Of a DNA stretch of 64,000 bases, positions 22,672 to 33,094 are shown in pieces. The notes under the pieces were generated by a model. It was given only the letters and a program-made list of their open reading frames with translations, searched no databases and was not told the origin of the DNA. This stretch comes from Acanthococcus lagerstroemiae. Its lineage: Eukaryota > Arthropoda > Insecta > Hemiptera > Eriococcidae. The stretch covers positions 43,909,497-43,973,496 of the forward strand of contig CM063107.1 in NCBI GenBank assembly GCA_031841125.1. Reading direction: 5' to 3'. Both the position numbers and the translations under genes were made by a program. Positions within the stretch are counted from its first letter, which is position 1; the number at the start of each line of letters is the position of its first letter.

Positions 22672-22845
22672 GCACCTGGAAACACTCGAGTACTGACAAT
22701 CCGCCATTTTGAGTCGCTTGGTGCCCGATGATTCACCATTCGATATACCAAAGGAAGGCGGAACGTCCCGCGTAGTGAACTGTGAGTCATCGGGCACCAA
22801 ACGACTCAAAATGGCGGATGTCAGTACTCGGGTGTTCCTAGGTGC
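22672..22845. repeat. 65-bp-arm hairpin at the middle of element X
   Basis: The left arm at 22672-22736 (GCACCTGGAAACACTCGAGT ... GCCCGATGATTCAC) is the near-perfect reverse complement of 22782-22845, with a 45-bp loop. The arms include the shared word CCGCCATTTTGAGTCG. The hairpin lies near the midpoint of element X once the LINE is removed. Confidence 0.85.
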
Positions 22846-23617
22846 TCCAACCCTGAAAGCCAATTCGAACACATTCGTAATAATTTTGTCATACCCATAA
22901 ATACGTGATAATCATAATTTTTGTATTTATTTTTTTCAAAAGTCATTTGCATCCGTGTAGAAACAGGCTGTATTATCGCTTCTTTTTCATTTTTCTTGAT
23001 TCCTAACGAACGAAAACTTTGAATTTGTCCGCGGAAATCTCCTCTTTAAATTGATACCAAATTTGATGTATTTTCTCTGGATTCTAAATTTTAATAAATT
23101 GAAATGTTTTACATTTCGTTCGATTTTTGGATGAAATTTTCGAAATCCGAATTTCTTTCTTTGTAAATAACTCTAAAACGATGCGACTTAGAGACCAGAA
23201 GTACTGAGCTGTTTTGAAAGAGCGCAATCTTCTGCTACTGTTTAGCTTAAAATATCATGGTGTTGATTGGTCAGTTTCTCAAATTACAATGAAAAACAGT
23301 GTTTTGCGTCAATTTTTGATTTTTTTTTTCATCACTTCTTTTTTATTTTACTTGGTCCCAGATGAATAAAAATTGTTCGTTATAGTCTTAATTTGTCCGC
23401 TACGATCTCTTCTTTAATTTGATACCAAATATGATAGGTTATATGAGTTCGGTGTAATAACGGTTACCGCGTGGACGTGTATTGTGCTAGTGCTCATAAA
23501 CTGGTTTATATTCTGCTCTGCCGTGCAAAATCTTGTCTACAGCGGTTCGACGTTGTTAGACAGTACCTATTGAGCGTCTGAAGTTAGCACACGAATTTAC
23601 GTGAGTACATATTCAAA

Positions 23618-24460
23618 ATGTCTATTGATGTTAATTTTATATCCGAGCTAAAAGCTATGATGGAAGACATCAAGGCGATCAAAATTACAGGGGCCAAAAC
23701 GGACCAAACCATAACCTTGTTCGCCTCGCAAATCTCCCAATTACAGCAAGATAATACCCAGCTGAAAAATAAGGTGGATGCGTTAACACGTCAAAACGAA
23801 GAACTTTCTAGGAAGCTGAACGACTTAGATCAGTACTCTAGAATAGACAACGTGCTAATAAATGATGTTCCGTATACCGAAGAAGAAAACGTCGCGAACG
23901 TAGTAAAAAATATCGCGAAACACCTTCAGGTAAAACTAGAAGACCACGATATAAATGCAGCTCACCGTTTGAGAGCTAATCCTGGTAAAATTCCGGCGAT
24001 AATTGCACGTTTAAACAACAGAATTAAAAAATCTGAGTTGATCAGAAACTCCAAACGTTTACGGGCACACGGAAGCGAACTAAATCTGAACCCAGCTCTT
24101 CCAATCTATGTGAGCGAACAGTTGTCTTCCTACACGCTATCTCTATATAAGAGAGCAATGGAACTAAGAAACCAAAAACGCATCGAACACGTATGGGTCC
24201 GTGAAGGGAAAGTGTATATCAAAGAACAGGAGGATAGTCGGAGCATAAAAATAAAAACCGAAGGTGATCTACCTAAACCCGAGTCCGAAGATAATGGAGG
24301 CTACCAATCAAACGAAAACGAAGGGAGCATCGAATCGAAACCATCGCAAGTCTCAAATACCTTAAACACTAGGCCGGGACCAACGATGAAGCTATCTCAG
24401 CTAAGCTCGAAACCAAATCGCCAGCGAAGAAACACATCGAAGACACGCACACGAAGATAA
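23618..24460 (+). CDS. LINE F ORF1 protein (coiled coil plus RNA-binding-like domain)
   Basis: Intact 280-codon frame. Residues about 25-75 are a heptad-rich coiled coil (ISQLQQDNTQLKNKVDAL, RQNEELSRKLNDL). It is followed by QYSRIDNVLINDVPYTEEEN and a basic region (AAHRLRANPGKIPAIIARLN, IKKSELIRNSKRLR), then VREGKVYIKEQED, and a Ser/Arg/Lys-rich tail (RQRRNTSKTRTRR). Coiled coil, RRM-like centre and basic C-terminal domain is the layout of L1-type ORF1 proteins, which bind element RNA as oligomers. ORF2 starts 27 bp downstream in another frame. The start at 23618 is the first ATG after the leader. Confidence 0.85.
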   Translation: MSIDVNFISELKAMMEDIKAIKITGAKTDQTITLFASQISQLQQDNTQLKNKVDALTRQNEELSRKLNDLDQYSRIDNVLINDVPYTEEENVANVVKNIAKHLQVKLEDHDINAAHRLRANPGKIPAIIARLNNRIKKSELIRNSKRLRAHGSELNLNPALPIYVSEQLSSYTLSLYKRAMELRNQKRIEHVWVREGKVYIKEQEDSRSIKIKTEGDLPKPESEDNGGYQSNENEGSIESKPSQVSNTLNTRPGPTMKLSQLSSKPNRQRRNTSKTRTRR

Positions 24461-24487
24461 AATACGAACTCCGCTTGCCCAGAAAAA

Positions 24488-27342
24488 ATGGTCAGGGGCA
24501 AGAGAGACCAGAACCAAAACGCAGTCGTTCCCTTAAAATTAGCAACCCTTAACGTACGTACTCTCAAAACGGAAGAAAATCTAACTGAGCTGGAGGAGGC
24601 CTTCGAGGAAAGCGATATCCAGATACTGGGCTTATCAGAAATAAGACGGCCAAACGAAACGATTCAAACTACAAAATATAACCACCTATTAGTTCACACA
24701 GGCTGTAACGCAGGGCAAAGGGGAGTAGGTTTCATAATTCGCAAAGAAATTATAAATAACCTGGCAGAATTCAGAAGCATATCCGATAGATTAGCGTTAA
24801 TAAACATCCAAATAGGTACTCGTAAACTTAGAATAATTCAGGTTTATGCCCCAACATCCACCTCAAATGAAAATGAAATTGAAAGCTTTTATAAACAACT
24901 ATCCGATACTCTGAACCAAAATGGTGCGATAAACGACACATTTATTATTGGCGATTTCAACAGTCAAATCGGTAAAGGAAAAAATGCAGAAGAATACACC
25001 ATAGGAGAGCACGGATACGGAAAAAGGAATGCTAGAGGGTGGAGACTGTTAAGATTCTGCGAGGAATTCAATTTAAAAATACAAAACACGCTATTCAAAA
25101 AAAGAGGGGGTAGAATCTGGACCTGGATATCACCAAACCAGGACTTCAAAGCTCAGTTAGATTATATCATTACCTCTACAAATGTTAACTATGTTACAAA
25201 TTGCGAAGCAAAACATTTTAATTATAACTCTGATCATAGACTAATATTATGCGAATTAAAATTACAACAAAAGAAACGTTACACACAAAAAACAAACTAT
25301 AAAACCATAATAACCAAGGACAACGCTTGTGCATACGAACGAGAACTAACAAAGTTACTCACCAATTATCAGACAAACAACATACTAGAACACATATTAA
25401 AGAAGCCTCCAAGATAATAAGTAAAGATAAAAATCCTCAGAAACCCAATATCCTCCCTATAGAGATCAAAAAGCTAATAAATGATAGAGAAAAAATCAAA
25501 CGTATAAAAAATAAATCGAAAGAAGAGAAAATAGAACTAAACTTGTTATGTAAACTAGTAAAGAAAAAACTCAGAGAACACAACTATCAAAGAAAAACTA
25601 ACCTAATTAATAAAATTCTCGAGACTACAAAAAGCATCAAAACAATAAAGAAAAACCTAGCACTTGGTAAAAAATGGACTACGTACCTCACTGATAAAAT
25701 GGGTGCAAAACATTACGATAGGGACTCGATTAACCAAATTGCAACGGATTTCTACAGGACATTATATAGCAATGAAGACGAAATTGACCCCCCACAAATA
25801 AACCTTTTAACGGAAGAAAAAGAACCAGAATTCTTAACACAAGAGGTGGAACAAGTTTTGAATAACCTAAAAAGCAATAAGGCAACAGGTCATGATTTTA
25901 TCTCTAACGAACAACTTAAATTTGGAGGTAGTCTTTTAGTACAAAAACTGACAAATTATTTTAACGAAATACTAAGTACACATATTATCCCTGAAGAATT
26001 TAAACGATCAGATATTATACTAATACACAAAAAAGGCGACAAAAGCAACATAAACAACTATAGACCGATTACCCTGAGCACGGCGTTGTCGAAAGTCTTT
26101 TCGAAATTGATCGAAACAAGAATACGAATTCAACTAAACCAAAACCAACCACGGGAACAAGCGGGCTTCAGGAAAAACTACTCTACTACGGACCATCTAC
26201 ATACTATAAACCAACTAATACAAAAATGTAACGAATACCAAATGGACATCCATCTAGCTTTTATCGACTATACAAAAGCTTTCGACTCTCTGCGACATAC
26301 GTTTTTGTTGACCTCTCTCCTCGATCAAGGAATCCCCAAGGTATTAGTTAAAATAATCAAAAATATGTACACAGAGCTAAGGGCAAGAGTTTTAACGGAC
26401 AAAACAGGAACCTATTTCGATATATGCAGAGGAGTAAAACAAGGTGACCCTCTCTCGCCCTTACTCTTCATTTGTGCACTCGAACAAATATTCAGGAAAA
26501 CTAACTGGAGTAACAAAGGGATTCTGATCGGGGGCGAGAGGTTAAACAACCTACGGTTCGCGGATGATGTCGTACTAATAGCAGATCAAATCACAGAGCT
26601 AGAACAAATGATCAACGAACTAAACGAACTAGGTAAACAAGCAGGACTTACCATTAATATGAACAAAACTAAAATTCTCTCCAAAGACGCGGAGACTGAC
26701 ATAAAAATAGACAATCAAACAATAGAAAAAGTGACAGAAATAATTTATCTAGGACAAATGATAACTTTTGATAGGGGGACTGAAAAAGAGGTTAATAGAA
26801 GAATTACTCTAACGTGGAAAAAATACTGGTCTCTAAAGCAAATTTTTAAAGGACCATTTTTAAATTACCATAAAAGTCAGATTTGTAACTCCTGCATAGT
26901 ACCTACCTTAACCTACGGATCCCCAACCTGGTCTCTTACAAAAAAAACTGCTAAAAGAATCGAAACAACCCAGAATGCTATAGAAAGATCAATGATGAAC
27001 ATAAAACTAAAGAATAGAATACGAACTACAACTATAAAAACAAAATTAAGAAACAACCTTAATCTGATTCATTTAATAAGAAGAAATAAATGGAACTGGG
27101 CAGGGCACGTAGGGAGAATGAACGACAATAGATGGACTTATAAAACAACTTTTTGGTACCTAACACATAAGGAACGCAAAAAAGGAGGACAGAAAACTAG
27201 ATGGGAAGATGACTTTAACAAATTCCTGAAGCACAAACTATACAACAGAATAACTTTAGACAGGAACGAATGGGAACGACTGCGCGAATCCTTCGCCCAA
27301 TGCTGGGCCAGCGGATACTATAATATACGTGAACATACCTGA
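24488..27342 (+). pseudogene. LINE F ORF2 (endonuclease and reverse transcriptase), one frameshift
   Basis: The first part (24488-25417) is an AP-type endonuclease: ATLNVRT, LSEIRRPNE, VYAPTSTS, IIGDFNSQIG, WTWISP, and SDHR near residue 250. The second part carries the reverse transcriptase and C-terminus: NYRPITLSTALSKVFSK, EQAGFRKNYSTTDH, AFIDYTKAFDSL, GVKQGDPLSPLLF, LRFADDVVLIA, YLGQMI, GHVGRMNDNRWT and TRWEDDF, with the stop at 27342. The two frames meet at the A-run 25399-25401. One extra A there would give ILKEASKIIS in a single frame of about 950 residues. All catalytic motifs are present. The lesion may be a real mutation or a homopolymer miscount. Confidence 0.85.
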
Positions 27343-27622
27343 AATGTAGAAACATATGTACTTATGTAAACGACCGCTAATAAAGGAATTAATAATAATT
27401 AATAATAATAATAAATGATAGGTTATCTCTTAACTCAGAATTTTAATAAACCAAAATTCATCATATTTTATTCGATTTTTCGATACATGAAAATTGAAAT
27501 TTATTTTTCATCACCGCAGCGCTTTTAAGTTGCGGAGCGATGCAACCCTTATAACATCGATGTACTAAGTCTGGTGTATAACCAGGCGAAGTTTTATCGT
27601 CCACTCCCGGAATACCCTGTAT

Positions 27623-27780
27623 ACGAATTAGCCATGGGAAAGAAGGTTAAAGCGGCGCCCTACCAAGAAATGGAACGAATTACAGCCACGCTTAGAATCA
27701 ATTGCCACCAAATACAACACCAGACCCAGACTAGAGTATTGACGATCCATTGCAGCGAATGTAAATATTTCATAATTTGT
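27623..27780 (+). pseudogene. MULE transposase, C-terminal part
   Basis: Directly after the inserted element the + strand reads ELAMGKKVKAAPYQEMERI and, in a shifted frame, RLESIATKYNTRPRLEY. This fits the tail of the transposase interrupted at 21615. Joining the two sides restores similarity in order but not frame, so at least one further indel is present. The assignment depends on position and on the flanking MULE ends. Confidence 0.5.
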
Positions 27781-27884
27781 TTTAGCGAGAATTGATTTTA
27801 GAGAATTTGTCGTTAGAGAAAATTATCATTAGAAGACATGGTTTTAGAGAAAATGCTTTGGAGAAAGTGACGTGAAACCAATGC

Positions 27885-29300
27885 CTAAAGGTTAGAATTG
27901 ATAATCATAATGGCCAATGTGTTGCCGAATGACGCTCTTACTACTGATCATGGATCGATTGGTTTCTATCAATTGGTTCGCGAAACTGTTGCATGCGAAA
28001 ATACGCGTGACGAGAATAATTACGAGTGAGCTGGTTTAGCCGGAATAAAAATTACTTCGGGTGACAGTGGGTGCTTTTCTGGTGAGTTCCGGAGTCTTTT
28101 ATTGAAATATCTACACAGCTTTTCCTTGAATTTTTCCGCATGCGACGTTCACTGAATAGACGTCAAAATTACTAGGCTCAGTCTTCTTTATGATTACCCA
28201 TCTCGTGGAAATTAATAATATAAGTGTCAACAGCCATTTTCCAAGCACGTGATCAAAAGGTTAAGAATATATTTGTCGAGTTTAAACACTTCTTGTTATT
28301 GTGTGGTCTTCGAAAACAGCGAGAATAGTAACCGCGACCGAGAGAGAATTTTATCCGCTTGTTCGCAATGGATTTCTGATAGACTCACGAATGTTTTCAA
28401 ACGCTTGGTGAATATAAATATGAAAGCTCGACTGTGTATACTTCTCTATCCGTTTATTTTTTCTTCACTTTTCGAATAAATCCGGCGAAGGAATTTGTAA
28501 CCCATCTTAACAATTAAACGAGTTGAAGACCCTTCAACCGAAGACAGTTATTAATGTTTTTTATTGGAACGAATCAGTGGGGGAAAAGGGAGTGACTTAC
28601 AGCTTTCCTAGGTATCCATTCAACAAAGGAGCGCTCAAATTTAAATTTTCGTTAGAAGTTTCGTATTTTCGTATAAATATTGATTCTTTAGTTCGAAGTT
28701 TGTTTTGTTTTCATCCGGGAAAGTTCCAATCAGCACTTGAGAAAATTGAAAAATTTTGTATGAATTTTATCCATTTACATACCCATGGTAAGACGCCAGT
28801 TAGCTTAGCATCAGGGCGAGTTCGCCTTTGAATTCGGTGCGCGTGGCAGGAAAACAAAGAACAAAAATATTATAGTAATTTGAGGTCGTTCACCTGCGGT
28901 AACTTTAATCTCTAAGTTATCTCACTCAACTCGTTCAACCAGTAGATGAAATTCGCTGTAGAATTGCACCGAAATAAAATAAAAATATTAATATTTATTA
29001 CTTAGTAGAAAAGGAGTTCGTGGACGTCCATTGAATGGGTACATGTAGGTCTTCGGAAGATTACCCCCATTCCCAAATGTTATTCCGAACACCTAATTAG
29101 GGAAAAAATGTATAGAAAAGTTTGAACTCGATTATATAATATTAATTCATGTTCCACGTGGTTAAAGTTAAGTTTTCCAGTTATTTATGCAAAATTTTAT
29201 TCGGTTTTGAGCGAAAGGCGAAAAAGTAATTTTACTGGGAACGAAAAAAAAAAAAAAAAAGTTTGAACGTTGCAGGGTAGGCACTAGTTAGAATTCAACG
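27885..29300. other. no gene recognised
   Basis: Several + strand frames under 105 codons, none with recognisable motifs or plausible splice structure. A G-rich and A-rich run at 29245-29300 borders the next LINE. Confidence 0.5.
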
Positions 29301-30640
29301 AGGGGGCAGTTTTTTTTCAATATTTATTTATTTAATTTTTTTTATCATCTACAAATTACTAACTTCCATGGATTAATACATCTTGTTTCTCGTCTCATTG
29401 AAGTGGCGAGTTCTTTTTGCTTGTAATTATTCCTTAAGGGAACAGGCACATCTTAAAAATAATACAACATGCTACACTTAATTCTACTTAATATAATTCA
29501 CCCTTCTTCTCTATTCAATTCTATTTTTGACTTCCAGAATTAATTTTACGTATTATTTTTTTATTTTAAGAAAATTTTCTGTTTTCATGATGTCCTTCTC
29601 CAGCTCAATGATATTATATTTTTCTTTTAATTTTTCTAGTTTTCTGCAGTCTCTGAAGGTATGGTCTGGGGTGTCTTCGTCTTCACAGCATTCCCTGCAT
29701 GTGCCATCTTTAACTATTTTAAACTTTTGTAGGTAGTTTGCAAAATTCCCGCGGTCACTTAGATATTGTGTGAGGTAGTAATCTGATTTAAAATTTTTAT
29801 TTTTCATTCTGGTTTTGATATCTGGGATTAATTTGACTGTTCTTCTTCTTGTTTTTTCCTTATTGTATAATTTTTACCAATTTTGAATCGTCTCTTCCTT
29901 TATTTTTTTAATTCTATTGTTTTGAGATTTTTTGTTTATTTCCCCAGCTTTATATTCTGATTTTGGTTGTTTAATTTGGTTAGTCTGGCTTAATTGAAGT
30001 TCTACTGGGATTATTCCAGCTATTACGTGAACTGCTGTGAAGGAGGTCATGTTCTATATCCTGATATTACATTTATTAATATGAGTCTTTGCAAGGTTTT
30101 TAGTTTTTTGTCTGATTTCCTTATTCTTTTGTTGTTTCTTGTATTCCTTGAATTTTGACTGTGGGTACCAGCTTCGATGATATCTTGGTCTCAGTGTTTT
30201 TTAGTTTAAGCTTGTCTAATTCTGTTTTCATATTTTCTGGATCTTCGGCTGTTTTGAAATGCATGATTATCGTTTTATTTGATTTCGTGCAAATTGGTCT
30301 TCTGGAAAGCCTTATGTTTTTTTTCCTACGGGTTGAAATTTTTGCCTATTTCTTTGTCTTATTGGTGACTTATGCGTACGTTGGCTGCCTTCTTGTATTC
30401 TCAATTTTTATTTCGTTAGCTATCTTAGGTAGTGTATTTTTATTTTCGGATTGGAGCGACTGAACTGCTTTTCGTACCTGAGCTATAACCAGGTTTGTGT
30501 CGCTGGTTATTGACTTTATCAGATCAAGTTTTTTGTTTTTGTTTTTTTTATCCGACTCACTCAAATTCCTAATGAAGAGGCTGGTTGCGAGGAGTATTTT
30601 ACAAATCCAGAACATCAGATGCTGATAGGTTCCTCATAAT
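29300..30640 (-). pseudogene. internally deleted R1/I-like LINE G
   Basis: The minus strand begins with a Lys-rich ORF1/gag-like stretch (NLSESDKKNKNKKLDLIKSI, AQVRKAVQSLQSENKNTLPK at about 30580-30400, IIMHFKTAEDPENMKTELDK near 30250). It then passes straight into the extreme C-terminus of a polymerase: LQRLILINVISGYRT, a frameshift, FTAVHVIAGIIPVELQLS, NFKSDYYLTQYLSDRG and the CCHC-like CRECCEDEDTPDHTFRDC. Endonuclease, RT core and any RNase H are missing. A T-run at 29310-29345 matches an A-rich 3' tail on the minus strand. Confidence 0.65.
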
Positions 30641-30917
30641 AAGCCATCACAGTGACCCATCTCTACCTTTAGCCCAGTTTAGAAAATCAATTAGCGTATG
30701 TTTGCAGTTTTTGTGATACTGCTTCCCTTCTATAAGTGATTAATGACCATGCCATTAGTATCACGTAAACTTACAGGCGTCTTCTACCATACTTGAACTA
30801 CTGAACTCGAAAAGCATTCCATATTAACAAAACAAGATCATAATTCCAACAATCTCTACTAATTATCACTCTAAACTCAGTTAAGAATAACGACTTTTGT
30901 AATTCGGACCGGTTGAA
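30641..30917. other. no gene recognised
   Basis: Short A+T-rich spacer between LINE G and the TIR element at 30918. No repeat or reading frame of note. Confidence 0.5.
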
Positions 30918-31529
30918 CATATCGATGGCTGGGTTTAAATACCTCGTAAGTACAGGTTTTATCGAAAATGCGACTTGAGTGGTTTCTTTAGAAAAAAAAA
31001 ATCCAGGAATCCGAATTTAAAAACCTCGTAAGTCGGAAACGCATCCTAGCGCTCCAAACGGCGTAATTATAAACCACGTAAGTCGACACACGAAAAATCA
31101 AAGATTAAAATCCACGTAAGTCCGACATACGAGGTTTCTATGTTCTACTAAACAAAATTGCAATTTGAAAACCTCGTATGTCGTTTTAATTACCATTAAA
31201 AACCTCGTAAGTACAAGAATTCCACCAATTATAAATTTAAAAACCTCGTATGTCGTTTTAATTTTACCATTAAAAACCTCCTAAGTACACGAATTCCACC
31301 AATTATAAATTTAAAAACCTAGTATGTCGTTTCAAAGCGCTTTAACTAACTACTTATAAGTAACCAACGCATAAAATATCATTATACCATACCATTAAGA
31401 CCTATACAATATAATAATGAACTCTAAAAATGCAAGGAACAAGATCTGAATTTTTAAAACGTTTTTTTGCTCTCCTGAAAAATTTACAATTTTGGACTTA
31501 CGAGGTATTTAAACCTAGCCATCGATATG
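30918..31529. mobile_element. TIR element built of ACCTCGTAAGT words
   Basis: The termini at 30918-30951 and 31496-31529 are inverted repeats of about 34 bp (CATATCGATGGCT(A/G)GGTTTAA, then ATACCTCGTAAGT). TA can be read as the flanking duplication if the ends are set at TCGATGG. Inside, CCTCGTAAGT or CCTCGTATGT recurs about eleven times, in direct and inverted orientation, including two near-identical ~72-bp units at 31180-31330. No reading frame. Confidence 0.7.
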
Positions 31530-32304
31530 GCGCGCTAGTATCGCTCTAGGTGATAAGAATTTTAAAGAATGATCATGTGAACTGCTGAGTGCTCCGAAAG
31601 AAATTTCTTAATAAAATGTATCAAAAGTTACAAAACATGAAAACAATTTTCAACAGATTATTTAGAAATACTGTGGTACCTAAGAAGAAACAAAATGGAA
31701 GACGATCAAAATACAACTTTTCATGTATGAAACGAAATTATATATAAATTCCCATATAGATAAAAACAGGCTTTTATACGATTTGATCATTTGCTTATAT
31801 TTTGGAAAAATAGAAAGAAAATGAAGCATGAAATTGATTTTTCATAAATGTGTAAGCTTTGTAATCTTTGGAAATTAAATCGAATTACCTGTTCTTCTCT
31901 ATCTCCAAAATGAGAAGTGATCGAATTATCCTGTACATTTCACGTCCTCAGTAGGAGTACTGAGGGTGCTTTTGCTCATTGTTACGCCCTGTTTCAATAG
32001 TAATAAAATATTACCTATCATAAAGAACTTATCGGTGTATCCCGATAAGCATGATTGTACTCAGTAGTCTCTTGCTCCTCTTTGACTTGGTGGAATATAA
32101 ACTCGAGATACATCTCTATAATACTATTTTTATTTTTAATGAAATATTTCAGAATAGACCTAAGAGGATTAAAATTCGAGTGGTGATGGTTTACGTTATA
32201 ACCTATTCGACGCTAGAGCGCTTCTACAATTTGCACAGTCCCAATCAGAGGCATTCAAAAACTTTATGGATAACGGCTTTGATAACAGTTTGTATGTTTG
32301 TGTC
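31530..32304. other. no gene recognised
   Basis: A+T-rich sequence. A + strand frame of 113 codons (32051-32392) runs into the next element and has no recognisable motif. Confidence 0.5.
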
Positions 32305-32946
32305 CAAGGTTGGAAAAGATTCTAATAAAAAAAAAATTAATTCGAATCCGCTTCTGGGAATTGGATTTGTATCAGTGATTCAAATCCAGTGAACGACCCG
32401 GATTCGTAAAATTTATTCGAATCTTTTTCGTGGATTCGTCGGAATTTTTCTGTTAGCCGTATCAGGCGCTGAAGTCACCTAAGATGGCCGTCCGGTTTGG
32501 TCTCTTTTCTTTTTTTTTTAACGAAAAAAAGTTCAAAAAACGTAATAAAAGCTACAAATTTCTTCTGGCCTACTCAGTTGAAATATTAAATTTAATTTCT
32601 TTGGAAACTACATTGCTGGAAGTACGTTCACTATGATTACATCGAATAAGATCCAGTTTTTGGAGTATTTGGTTTTTCTGAAGAAAAAAATTGTCAACGA
32701 TTGCTGAGTGAGTAAAATAGGTATCGTTTCTTTTGATTTTGATTTTGTAGCAGCTAAAAAAGATTCCATAATTCCTAGCTTCGATGATTCGTAGATTCGA
32801 ATCCACTCCAATTATTCGAATCCGATTCGAACCACAGTAAACGTAAATCATTCTCAAATCATATTCGAATCCAAAAAAAAAGTAGTGATTCGTGGATTCG
32901 GATTCGAATCCAATTTTCGTTTTTAGTGGATTCGTTGTTAACCTTG
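32305..32946 (-). mobile_element. hAT-like TIR element, GATTCGAATCC family, copy 1
   Basis: It starts CAAGGTTGGAAAAGATTC and ends with the reverse complement of CAAGGTTAACAACGAATC. It is flanked by a perfect 8-bp direct repeat, TTTGTGTC, at 32297-32304 and 32947-32954. The 8-bp duplication with CAAGG termini is the hAT pattern. The interior is rich in GGATTCGAATCC and GATTCGTGGATTCG words. There is no transposase. Frames across it are incidental. It is homologous over more than 400 bp to 37395-37819 in the opposite orientation. Confidence 0.8.
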
Positions 32947-33094
32947 TTTGTGTCACAGGTCGTGCTATATGTTTCCTCTTATCATTGTATGTAGTACGAT
33001 TGTAATCTCGCACATTGAAAATGCCTAGCCGGTGTATAGTAATCATCTACATCTCTTTAATCTCTTCAATCTCTTCAATTTAACGTAGAATTTT

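Larger units (their letters stand above)
23443..27414 (+). mobile_element. near-full-length RTE-like LINE F
   Basis: A 3,972-bp element flanked by a perfect 12-bp direct repeat, ATGATAGGTTAT, at 23431-23442 and 27415-27426. It contains a 175-bp 5' leader, ORF1 (23618-24460), ORF2 (24488-27342) and a short 3' UTR ending in (TAA)n/(AAT)n at 27379-27414. It sits in the right arm of element X. The preserved target-site duplication and a single visible lesion make it the youngest retrotransposon in the window. A 111-bp 3' copy of the same family lies at 37502-37612. Confidence 0.9.
21616..27621. mobile_element. long-TIR, TA-flanked element X (non-autonomous)
   Basis: It starts TACAGGGTGTTCCGGGAGTG at 21616 and ends with the inverse of TACAGGGTATTCCGGGAGTG at 27621, with TA on both sides (21614-21615 and 27622-27623). 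Similarity between the arms continues for roughly 470 bp. The left arm is about 21616-22090. The right arm is split by a LINE into 27427-27621 and about 23165-23442. Without the LINE the element is about 2.0 kb. It has no credible reading frame. Tc1/mariner-type mobilisation is an inference from the TA flanks. Confidence 0.75.
20717..27884 (+). mobile_element. Mutator-like (MULE) transposon, interrupted
   Basis: The two ends are alignable as an imperfect inverted repeat. The left end starts GCACAGGATTGTACGACATT at 20717. The right end, reverse-complemented from 27884, starts GCATTGGTTTCACGTCACTT. Both continue into subterminal TTTCTCTAA-type repeats (20735-20950 and 27785-27880). CTAAAG flanks both sides (20711-20716 and 27885-27890) as a possible short target duplication. 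Between them lie the two halves of a transposase pseudogene, split by another element at 21616-27621. Confidence 0.65.

Noticed and set aside
23618..24460. Host coiled-coil gene
   Set aside because: It lies inside the LINE F target duplication, 27 bp ahead of the polymerase frame, and has ORF1 architecture.
32570..33046. 158-codon minus-strand frame
   Set aside because: Lies inside the hAT-like GATTCGAATCC element and reflects its repeats.
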